Of a stretch of DNA of 17,749 nt, positions 1 to 6,188 are shown piece by piece (positions within the stretch are counted from its first letter, which is position 1; each line of letters starts with the position of its first letter). The notes under the pieces are model-generated. The model did not search any database and was not told the DNA's origin. It was given only the letters and a program-made list of their open reading frames with translations. Position numbers and translations under genes: made by a program. The DNA lies in assembly GCA_938038645.1 (NCBI GenBank), contig CALHTA010000236.1, positions 1 to 17,749 on the forward strand, given 5' to 3'. The stretch comes from an uncultured Thiotrichaceae bacterium. GTDB lineage: Bacteria > Pseudomonadota > Gammaproteobacteria > Thiotrichales > Thiotrichaceae.

Positions 1-353
1 GGTAAAGCTTCATCATCGATATACGAGGCTGGAAATGAAACTCCATGAGGAAACGGTGACGTGCCGTTATTACTAAAGCTCATTAAACCGACATTGAGTC
101 CAGCAACTTCAGGATCACTAACCACCGCGTTAAACGCCCCTTGCAGTGCGGTTAGGCGCGTATCACCGCTAGTACCCATTGCTGTGTTCATACTGCCAGA
201 CTGATCTAGAAGGAACATAATATTAGGTTTTGATGGAGGTAGCTCACCTGCGAAAATCTCTATATCTTCAGCAGTAGCAGAGCTTGATATCGCCACCAAA
301 AATGAGAGTAGTAACGAGCTCACCCACTTTTTCGAAAAGTTTAAATTGTACAT
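1..353 (-). CDS. pilY1: PilY1-type pilus tip/adhesion protein, N-terminal fragment (cut by window edge)
   Basis: Only the first 117 residues are present. Translating the minus strand from ATG at 353 gives a signal peptide (basic start, hydrophobic residues about 11-26, probable cleavage after SSATA near residue 28). A von Willebrand A-like domain follows, with the metal-binding MIDAS motif D50-Q-S52-G-S54 after a hydrophobic strand (NIMFLL), then the strand LNVGLMSF. This matches the N-terminal half of PilY1 proteins, which carry a vWA domain and a C-terminal beta-propeller and act at the type IV pilus tip in assembly, adhesion and surface sensing. Position directly after pilX is the usual one. 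An AGGAT sequence lies a few bases before the ATG. The propeller cannot be checked. Another vWA secreted protein is possible but unlikely in this context. Confidence 0.85.
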   Translation of the reverse strand, partial: MYNLNFSKKWVSSLLLSFLVAISSSATAEDIEIFAGELPPSKPNIMFLLDQSGSMNTAMGTSGDTRLTALQGAFNAVVSDPEVAGLNVGLMSFSNNGTSPFPHGVSFPASYIDDEAL

Positions 354-418
354 ATCAACATCCTATTATTTTTATTTTTTACTTCACTTACCGAGTAATA
401 ATTTATCGATTGTAAAAT

Positions 419-901
419 TTAATTACTATAAGCATTCGCTGGTGCTGCCGTGATAGCAACCCCCTGGACATGCTCCGTTCTTGCTCCAGTTCCACTTAGC
501 CTTGACTCAACTTCAAGCTGATAAATGAGACAACTTGCTGAAGTAGAATTAGCGCTACTTGTCACTGGGCAAGGGCCAGGACTCATGAACATTACGGACC
601 CAACAGATTTAATATTCCCGCCACTAACAGCTTCGTTTGGCAATGCCGCCTCAGGCACAACATATTTAACCCCAGCTGCGAGTTGCGAAGCTTCATTGAT
701 GTAATTATTATTGCTAATCTTACCTAAGGCAGACTCTGCGCCTTGAAATACCATCATTGAAGCCATGCTGTTTCCGGCAATCTTAGTACCCATATTCGCT
801 TTTTGTACTGAGCTAACGCCAAGAATAGTTAGCACTAATAGAATCGCTAGTGCCCACATTAACACGACACCTTGTTGTTTTTTTATTGATGAATGTCTCA
901 C
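419..901 (-). CDS. pilX: Type IV pilus minor pilin PilX
   Basis: This is a 160-residue minor pilin of the PilX family, a subunit of the priming/tip complex of type IV pili. The N-terminus has a short basic leader ending QQG (residues 9-11), then a hydrophobic helix at about 12-31 (VVLMWALAILL). The family signature follows: KIAGN at about 40-44 and the FQGAESAL stretch near residues 52-59. The mature position normally holding Glu5 in pilins is Trp16, so the conserved glutamate is absent, as is common in PilX-like and GspK-like tip subunits. The start is GTG at 901, supported by AGGAG about 7 bases upstream, which overlaps the pilW stop codon region. It lies between pilW and pilY1, so translation is probably coupled within the operon. 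Confidence 0.88.
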   Translation of the reverse strand: MRHSSIKKQQGVVLMWALAILLVLTILGVSSVQKANMGTKIAGNSMASMMVFQGAESALGKISNNNYINEASQLAAGVKYVVPEAALPNEAVSGGNIKSVGSVMFMSPGPCPVTSSANSTSASCLIYQLEVESRLSGTGARTEHVQGVAITAAPANAYSN

Positions 902-910
902 TGGTGACTC

Positions 911-1744
911 CTATGAAGTCGCATTACGTAAACGTATGGTTGTTGTAAAAACTGCTCGCAGAAACTTATCATTTGTGGTGATAACTACATCATCGAGCAG
1001 TTGATAATCTCGTTGGGAAGCAATGGGGGCAACAGGACGCAAAGAGCGAACCAAAACAGCAACATTAATGCTAACGATGCTTCCCCAATTTGAAACTTCA
1101 TCCGAGCTTACGAAACGGTCTGGCACACCATTACCATCGGCATCCTCACCGTAACTAAACTGAAGATTTTCAACACCCTCAGCGACTTCAACCGCAGCTG
1201 CGCTCAATGAGCCACTACACGTGAGTACTGGTACGCCCTGTGCATTAGTATCTGCACTAAAATAGTTATAAATTTTAGCAGCCGCTTCAGGAGCCGAATT
1301 GGTTAAGGAAAGTGCACAATCGGTACGAATCTGCGTCCCTGTACAATCAGTTGTTAGTAAATTATCCCCCAAGTACACAACGCCGATGGTATCGCCATTG
1401 CCGGTGTCATTTTGCGTCACATCAAACAGACCTGTATTTGCGACGCTGTCACTTCCATCAGCACACATAGAGTTTGTGACAGGCCCAAGGATGAACATAT
1501 CTTGATCGAGTGGGCTTCGAGTTGATTTATAACCGGTATGTTGAATGACTTGCGTTAGCTGCTGCAAAACATCTCTACCATTTGCCTGCAACAAAGACAG
1601 TTCATTCGTAGTCATACTGCTTCTCTTGTTTCCCACGTATACCGAAGAAATACCGATAGTGATGAACAAACCTATAATCATTACCACGAGCAACTCAACA
1701 AGAGAAAGACCAAGCTGCCCTTTTTTTACGGAAGCCTTAATCAT
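911..1744 (-). CDS. pilW: Type IV pilus minor pilin PilW
   Basis: This 277-residue minor pilin has a class III prepilin leader. The short basic leader ends at Gly12, and the mature protein begins LSLVELLVVM with Glu at mature position 5 (residue 17), the site processed and N-methylated by PilD. The hydrophobic helix runs to about residue 35. The rest is a Cys-containing periplasmic domain including a GVENLQFSYG segment near residues 190-200 that is typical of PilW C-terminal domains. Length is within the usual PilW range. The start overlaps the end of pilV by 4 bases (ATGA), indicating translational coupling. It should act in the inner-membrane priming complex with PilV, PilX and PilY1. Confidence 0.9.
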   Translation of the reverse strand: MIKASVKKGQLGLSLVELLVVMIIGLFITIGISSVYVGNKRSSMTTNELSLLQANGRDVLQQLTQVIQHTGYKSTRSPLDQDMFILGPVTNSMCADGSDSVANTGLFDVTQNDTGNGDTIGVVYLGDNLLTTDCTGTQIRTDCALSLTNSAPEAAAKIYNYFSADTNAQGVPVLTCSGSLSAAAVEVAEGVENLQFSYGEDADGNGVPDRFVSSDEVSNWGSIVSINVAVLVRSLRPVAPIASQRDYQLLDDVVITTNDKFLRAVFTTTIRLRNATS

Positions 1745-2277
1745 GGACTGATCCTCGTGTTGATTTTGAGTGCCCGAGAAACTGTGCCACTGTCTGTGGA
1801 CTCCTTACCTAATGCTTGCTCTTTCCATGAAATATCAATGGAAACATCTCCCGTTGCACAACCTCCATTGCAAGAGATTTTCAACTGGGAGCTGCTTAAG
1901 TCGCCGCGAATTCCTCCCGAGCTAGCATTTTGGCTTCCACAAAATGCTTGATAAATATCATAGTCAGCAATTTGCGCCGCACTGCAGTTAGATGCTGCAT
2001 CGGTACAGTTAATTGGCTGTCCGGCAGAACAATTTAATGCGGTGGCAGCGGTATCAATCGTGTAATCACCGTTAATGACTGCCTCTGAATTACCTCTCAT
2101 TCTCTCAAGAAGTGATTGTGTATGATGTGCCGCTTGGTTTTTTGAGAAGGATTGCTGATTGCCTTTCAAGCCAACAAGCTGCATACCTGCTAACCCAACC
2201 AAGCCGATTGAAACAACAAGCACTGCTACCAAAACTTCTATTAAACTAAAGCCACACTGAGATTTTTTTATGGGCAT
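1741..2277 (-). CDS. pilV: Type IV pilus minor pilin PilV
   Basis: This 178-residue prepilin has a leader MPIKKSQCG cleaved after Gly9. The mature start is FSLIEVLVAVLV with Glu at mature position 5 (residue 14), followed by the conserved GLAGMQ segment and a KGNQQSFSKNQA region (about 54-65) that matches PilV N-terminal helices. The C-terminal part contains several Cys pairs (for example NCSAGQPINC), probably disulfide-bonded. It is the first gene of the visible pilV-pilW-pilX-pilY1 unit. No FimT/FimU-like gene lies upstream, because the neighbour is the dihydroorotase-like gene 195 bases away. The ribosome binding site is weak (GAG about 8 bases before the ATG). Confidence 0.9.
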   Translation of the reverse strand: MPIKKSQCGFSLIEVLVAVLVVSIGLVGLAGMQLVGLKGNQQSFSKNQAAHHTQSLLERMRGNSEAVINGDYTIDTAATALNCSAGQPINCTDAASNCSAAQIADYDIYQAFCGSQNASSGGIRGDLSSSQLKISCNGGCATGDVSIDISWKEQALGKESTDSGTVSRALKINTRISP

Positions 2278-2308
2278 GATCGAACTCAGCCTCGTTATTA
2301 TTTAGCAC

Positions 2309-2322
2309 TATATTCGAATATA
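2309..2322. promoter_or_regulatory. Perfect 14-bp palindrome upstream of pilV
   Basis: The sequence TATATTCGAATATA is a perfect inverted repeat located 32-45 bases upstream of the pilV start, in the 195-base gap that must hold the promoter of the minor-pilin operon unless transcription reads through from upstream. It could be an operator or overlap a -10 element. A TTGACC hexamer lies further upstream on the minus strand but is not well spaced to a -10. The regulator is unknown, and the AT-rich composition raises the chance of coincidence. Confidence 0.35.
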
Positions 2323-2472
2323 AAAAGCGAATTTCTCACTCAATACTTATTTTTATTTGGGTCAATTGTAACTAATATGAGCAATTAAAAGGAAGTACCT
2401 CTTATCAGAGTGCACTTTTAGCAACCTATTTGATGTGAAGTTACACATCTACCTAAGAGCTTTAAGAGATAC

Positions 2473-3813
2473 TCAAGGAGCTCTTTGATCAAATGTTAGC
2501 GATGCCCCGGGCCGCTCATCGCTTACGATTGAACCATCTTTAAACACCACGCAGCCGTTAACAATCGTTGTTGTCACTGATGTTCTAAACTCATTACCAT
2601 TGAAGATGGTCCAGCCAGCCTCGGAAAAAACATCTTCGTCTCTGGCGATAAAGCTCCCCTCAAGATCGACTAATACCAAATCAGCCCAATAGCCTTCACG
2701 TATATAACCTCGATCCACCACGCCATAGCAATCTGCAACAGAATGACTAGTCTTCTGAACAATTTGCTCTAAGCTGAGTATTTGGTCTTGATAATGCTCA
2801 AGAATAGATGGGAAAGTATACTGAGCTAAGGGAAGGCCCGATGGAACATCAAAATACTGACCCTGCTTGTCTTCTAAAAAAATGGGAGTATGGCCGCTGC
2901 TAATGCTATCGACATCATTATCCAACAAACCCTGCATTAACGCTGCCCGATCGATATCGCTTTTTATAGACGGCCTACATTTAAGTAATGACCCTCTGTC
3001 CGCATAATCCACATCGGAAAAGGTTAAATAGTGACTACACACATCAGCAGAAATTAGCGATGTCTGTTGTCGAACACTGGATAACAACTCGACTTCTTTT
3101 AAGGAGGAAACATTGAGCATATGCGCTCTTGATTGGGTACTTAATGCAATATCAAAAGCTTCCGAAGCGGCTACATAGCAGGCTTCTGCACTACGAATGG
3201 ATCCGTGAAGTTGAAATGGCACAGAATCACCATAAATTTGCCTGTAGCTCTCTTCGCTTTCAAAAATTGATGGAGCGTCTTCTGCATGAAAGGCAACGAG
3301 TGACGGAGATTCTTTAAAGATTCGTTCTAACGATGAGTGATCATCAACTCTTATGGAATCATTGCTGCTGGCCATATCAACATAAACACCGCAAAAGCTA
3401 GCGGAATCTAATAATGGAACTTCCTCAAGATTGTTATGTGTACCTAAAAAGTACAGCGAAAAATTATTGAATGAAGAGATTTTCCGTTGTTGAGTGATTA
3501 GGTCAACAAAAGGTTGCTGTAAATGCTCACCGTGACTAGGCAACAGCATACTACTCGTTATTCCTCCAGCAACAGCTGCTTTGGATTCGATTTTAATACT
3601 TTTCAGGGAATCGGTAGAGGATGATAATCGAGATTGAGTGTCTATTATGCCTGGTAATAAATAATTACCTAAACCGTCTATGTAACGATCTGAAGCTAAG
3701 TGACTTAGGTCCGTTCCAATTCTATCAATACGACTATCTTTGATGAATACATCCGCTTCTTGTATCAGACCTTCATTGACAATCTGAACATTGCAGATCA
3801 ATAGTGTACTCAT
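2473..3813 (-). CDS. Dihydroorotase-like amidohydrolase lacking most catalytic residues
   Basis: This 446-residue protein has the overall pattern of class I dihydroorotases: an N-terminal beta domain, LLPGIID at 52-58, PSGLPLAQY at 324-332, and a strongly conserved C-terminus (REGYWADLVLVDL, about 372-384, then GWTIFNG). The active-site positions are degraded. The metal motif after PGIID reads Q60-S-R62 and the FREPG substrate loop reads L-S-S-S-T. The lysine of the usual KVFMG segment is Tyr144. The metal-ligand histidine of the LHxST motif is Asn234. The catalytic aspartate of TDHAP is Gly307 (SGHTP). His176 (FHAED) is kept. The reading frame is intact, so this looks like a maintained pseudoenzyme, not a decaying gene. 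Inactive dihydroorotase homologues (PyrX/PyrC') are known to act as structural partners of aspartate transcarbamoylase in pseudomonads; a similar role here is only a guess. It starts 11 bases after folA stops, so it is probably co-transcribed. Confidence 0.85.
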   Translation of the reverse strand: MSTLLICNVQIVNEGLIQEADVFIKDSRIDRIGTDLSHLASDRYIDGLGNYLLPGIIDTQSRLSSSTDSLKSIKIESKAAVAGGITSSMLLPSHGEHLQQPFVDLITQQRKISSFNNFSLYFLGTHNNLEEVPLLDSASFCGVYVDMASSNDSIRVDDHSSLERIFKESPSLVAFHAEDAPSIFESEESYRQIYGDSVPFQLHGSIRSAEACYVAASEAFDIALSTQSRAHMLNVSSLKEVELLSSVRQQTSLISADVCSHYLTFSDVDYADRGSLLKCRPSIKSDIDRAALMQGLLDNDVDSISSGHTPIFLEDKQGQYFDVPSGLPLAQYTFPSILEHYQDQILSLEQIVQKTSHSVADCYGVVDRGYIREGYWADLVLVDLEGSFIARDEDVFSEAGWTIFNGNEFRTSVTTTIVNGCVVFKDGSIVSDERPGASLTFDQRAP

Positions 3814-3824
3814 TGGTAGTCACC

Positions 3825-4325
3825 CTATTCGCTAGGTATTCGTACTCTTTCTAAAATTTCGAATCGATATGGCCATGGATTTTTTGCGTCGCTTAAATGC
3901 GAATCGATACTCAGTTGCTCCCATTGGAACTCTAAATAATCAGGAAAAAAAGTATCACCTTCAAACTCAGCATCAATATGCGTCAGATATAGACGATCGG
4001 CAAGAGGAAGAGCTTGCTGATATAACTGCTGCCCGCCAATAATGAATACTTCTGAAAAATCGCTAAGCTTAGATAGTGCGCTATCTAAGGTACTTACGAC
4101 AGTGCATCCCGCTAACTTTAAGCTGCTAGATCTTGAAAGCACGATATTTTTTCTACCAGGCAATGGTTTTCCGATGGAATCGTAAGTCTTTCGACCCATG
4201 ATGACAGGGCAACCCATCGTTGATCGCTTAAAGTGTGCTAGGTCAGCAGGTAGATGCCAGGGCATTGATCCGTTGAGACCAATCACTCGACCTTTTGACA
4301 TAGCTGCGATCATTGAAACCATCAT
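3825..4325 (-). CDS. folA: Dihydrofolate reductase
   Basis: This protein reduces dihydrofolate to tetrahydrofolate with NADPH, supplying one-carbon carriers for thymidylate, purine and methionine synthesis. The 166-residue sequence is full length for a chromosomal bacterial DHFR. It shows MIAAMSKGRVIGLNGSMPW at the N-terminus (Met20-loop region), the catalytic acid Asp28 in PADLAHFKR, the cofactor motifs MGRKTYDSIG (43-52) and LPGRKNIVLSR, and the FIIGGQQLYQQAL segment (94-106). The first ATG overlaps the sspB stop codon (ATGA), so translation is coupled; a second ATG follows immediately and either could be used. Location directly downstream of sspB places it in the stringent-starvation operon. 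Confidence 0.96.
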   Translation of the reverse strand: MMVSMIAAMSKGRVIGLNGSMPWHLPADLAHFKRSTMGCPVIMGRKTYDSIGKPLPGRKNIVLSRSSSLKLAGCTVVSTLDSALSKLSDFSEVFIIGGQQLYQQALPLADRLYLTHIDAEFEGDTFFPDYLEFQWEQLSIDSHLSDAKNPWPYRFEILERVRIPSE

Positions 4326-4732
4326 TTTACAACACGAAGTGTCGGCCTCTTACTTTTATCTGGCGCAGACGAATCTTCGACAGAATCATCAGTACCTTTT
4401 GGTGGTTCAGGGTCTGTTTCAGGCAATTTATCAAACATCATGCCTTCGTTATTTTCAGCGGCATAAACCGCACGAATAGCATTGATTGGCGCATAGATAT
4501 CGTAAGGCCTACCACCAAAGCGCGCATTAAAAGCAAGGCAATCATTATCTATAAGAAAACCTTGAACAGCGCGTGGTGCAACATTTAATATGATTTTACC
4601 ATCCTCGACGTATTGACGAGGAATCTCAACGTTCGGCATTTCCGCATCAATCATTACATGAGGTGTTAACTCATTATCGAGAATCCAATCGTACATGGCT
4701 CTCATCAAATAAGGTCTATTTGAGGTCATCAT
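4322..4732 (-). CDS. sspB: ClpXP protease specificity-enhancing factor SspB
   Basis: SspB is an adaptor that binds ssrA-tagged and some other proteins and delivers them to the ClpXP protease. The 136-residue sequence has the N-terminal substrate-binding domain (about 1-100), including RPYLMRAMYDWILDN, the conserved IILNVAPRAV strand and NARFGG near 69-74. A flexible acidic/proline linker follows (about 101-128). The last eight residues are RPTLRVVK, the ClpX-binding XB motif, nearly identical to the E. coli tail. The start overlaps the sspA stop by 4 bases and the end overlaps the folA start, so the three genes form a tight translational unit. Confidence 0.97.
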   Translation of the reverse strand: MMTSNRPYLMRAMYDWILDNELTPHVMIDAEMPNVEIPRQYVEDGKIILNVAPRAVQGFLIDNDCLAFNARFGGRPYDIYAPINAIRAVYAAENNEGMMFDKLPETDPEPPKGTDDSVEDSSAPDKSKRPTLRVVK

Positions 4733-5358
4733 GGACGAATAGATTTTTCCGTTTCAGTTAATGACTCTTGGAACATCTCCCGTGAAAACACACGGTCCAT
4801 ATAGCGCATAAGAGGTTTTACGTCAGTCGCAGGCATATCAATCCCATACTTAGGAAGTCTCCAAAGCACCGGTGCAATCGTACAATCAACGAGTGAAAAT
4901 TCAGTACTTAAGAAATAAGGTTTGATCGCAAATACATCAACGGCTGACAACACACCAGAACGAAGAATGTTGCGTGCACGATCGGCCTTTTCAGGAACGC
5001 CACCATCCATATCTCTAAGCAAGCTGTACCAATCTTTTTCAATTCGGTACAAAGCCAATCTTGAATGAGCGCGAGTAACCGGATCAACGGGCATCAAAGG
5101 CGGGTGCGGGAAGCGCTCGTCAAGGTACTCCATAATAACTCTAGCATCATACAAGACTAAGTCACGATCAATTAAGGTCGGCGCAGTGTTGTATGGATTT
5201 AGTTCTGCAAGGTCTTCCGGTTTATTGTCCGGATCAATTTCGATGATATCAACGGTAATGTCTTTCTCAGCTAAAACGATTCTTACCCTGTGACAATCAG
5301 CACAATCAGGTAAGGTAAATAGCGTCATAACAGAACGGCGGTTAGAAACTGAACTCAT
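4729..5358 (-). CDS. sspA: Stringent starvation protein A (GST-fold RNA polymerase-associated regulator)
   Basis: SspA binds RNA polymerase and affects stationary-phase, acid-stress and virulence gene expression. The 209-residue protein has a thioredoxin-like N-domain and a helical GST C-domain. Recognisable blocks are RSVMTLF (8-14), HRVRIVLAEK (23-32), NTAPTLIDRDLVLYDARVIMEYLDERFPHPPLMP (about 57-90; includes the PHPP surface essential in E. coli SspA), RIEKDWY, and KPYFLSTEFSLVDC. An unusual feature is a C19-A-D-C22 pair at the position of a redox-active CxxC in glutaredoxins; E. coli SspA has no cysteines there. GGGAG lies about 6 bases before the ATG. The petC terminator lies just upstream, so sspA probably has its own promoter or receives partial read-through. 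Confidence 0.96.
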   Translation of the reverse strand: MSSVSNRRSVMTLFTLPDCADCHRVRIVLAEKDITVDIIEIDPDNKPEDLAELNPYNTAPTLIDRDLVLYDARVIMEYLDERFPHPPLMPVDPVTRAHSRLALYRIEKDWYSLLRDMDGGVPEKADRARNILRSGVLSAVDVFAIKPYFLSTEFSLVDCTIAPVLWRLPKYGIDMPATDVKPLMRYMDRVFSREMFQESLTETEKSIRP

Positions 5359-5384
5359 TCAATTCTCCCAAATCCAAATGCAAA

Positions 5385-5409
5385 AGGCTGCCCTAGGATT
5401 GGGCAGCCT
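5385..5409 (-). terminator. Intrinsic terminator after petC
   Basis: A 9-bp perfect GC-rich stem (AGGCTGCCC with GGGCAGCCT) encloses a 7-base loop. On the minus strand it is followed by TTTTG. It lies about 23 bases past the petC stop codon and upstream of sspA. The features are those of a Rho-independent terminator for the petABC transcript. Confidence 0.82.
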
Positions 5410-5432
5410 CGCGATACTACAGCAAAACGCGA

Positions 5433-6188
5433 TTAATGAATATCTTTCCAGAACTCTTTCTTAAGTAAATAAGATAATACTAAGAGAACTAAAAGGAATA
5501 AAAGCGTCAAGATTCCATAAAATGTACGGTGTAACTGAGCTGGTTCACCCACATAAACTAGGAAGTTTGTTAAGTCTTTTGCAACTTGATCATACTCTCC
5601 AACACTCAACTTACCTGGCTCTAAAATAGTCAAAGTGCTTGTAGGGTTACCATCAGCATCCACCTCGCGCTGCTGTAAGCCTTGAAGTTCTTGCAGAACA
5701 TGCGGCATACCAACGTTAGGGAAATACAGATTATTCACACCGAAAGGACGGCTATCATCTTTATAGAAACCTTTGAAATAACTATAAAGCCAGTCACCAC
5801 CACCTCTTGAACGGGCAATGACGGTCAAATCTGGCGGGGCGATACCAAACCAGCGAATCGCGTCTTTAGTGCGCAATGCGTTAACCATCAAAGCACCAGG
5901 CTTATGAATGTTGTCATCATCATCGCGAGTAAAGATTAAAGGCTTAATATCCGCTTCAGTCAAACCGAGGTCAGTCGCTACACGATTGTAACGGCTAAAC
6001 TCTAGAGAGTGACAACCCATGCAGAAGTTCGCATAGTACTTAGCGCCCCTAGCCAAACTTACCTTGTCACTAACATCCACGTTAGCATCCAAATTCGGCT
6101 CTTTCTCAGCAGCACTGTATGCAGCTGGGGCTACTGCTAAACTTAAAAAAGCAGCAGCAAGTAGTAATTTAAATGAGTTCAATTTCAT
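5433..6188 (-). CDS. petC: Ubiquinol-cytochrome c reductase, cytochrome c1 subunit
   Basis: Cytochrome c1 takes electrons from the Rieske protein and passes them to a soluble or anchored cytochrome c. The 251-residue sequence has a signal peptide (hydrophobic about 7-22, AYSA cleavage region), a single heme c site CMGCH at residues 56-60, and conserved blocks including NALRTKDAIRWFG, PPDLTVIARSRGG (118-130) and DWLYSYFKGFY. A methionine ligand region follows (NVGMPHVL, about 158-165). A C-terminal membrane anchor (about 224-243) ends in basic KKEFWKDIH. It overlaps petB by 4 bases and is the last gene of petABC. The size fits bacterial cytochrome c1. Confidence 0.96.
   Translation of the reverse strand: MKLNSFKLLLAAAFLSLAVAPAAYSAAEKEPNLDANVDVSDKVSLARGAKYYANFCMGCHSLEFSRYNRVATDLGLTEADIKPLIFTRDDDDNIHKPGALMVNALRTKDAIRWFGIAPPDLTVIARSRGGGDWLYSYFKGFYKDDSRPFGVNNLYFPNVGMPHVLQELQGLQQREVDADGNPTSTLTILEPGKLSVGEYDQVAKDLTNFLVYVGEPAQLHRTFYGILTLLFLLVLLVLSYLLKKEFWKDIH

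Noticed and set aside
4198..4588. Two overlapping plus-strand ORFs opposite folA and sspB
   Set aside because: They are shadows of strongly conserved genes on the other strand.
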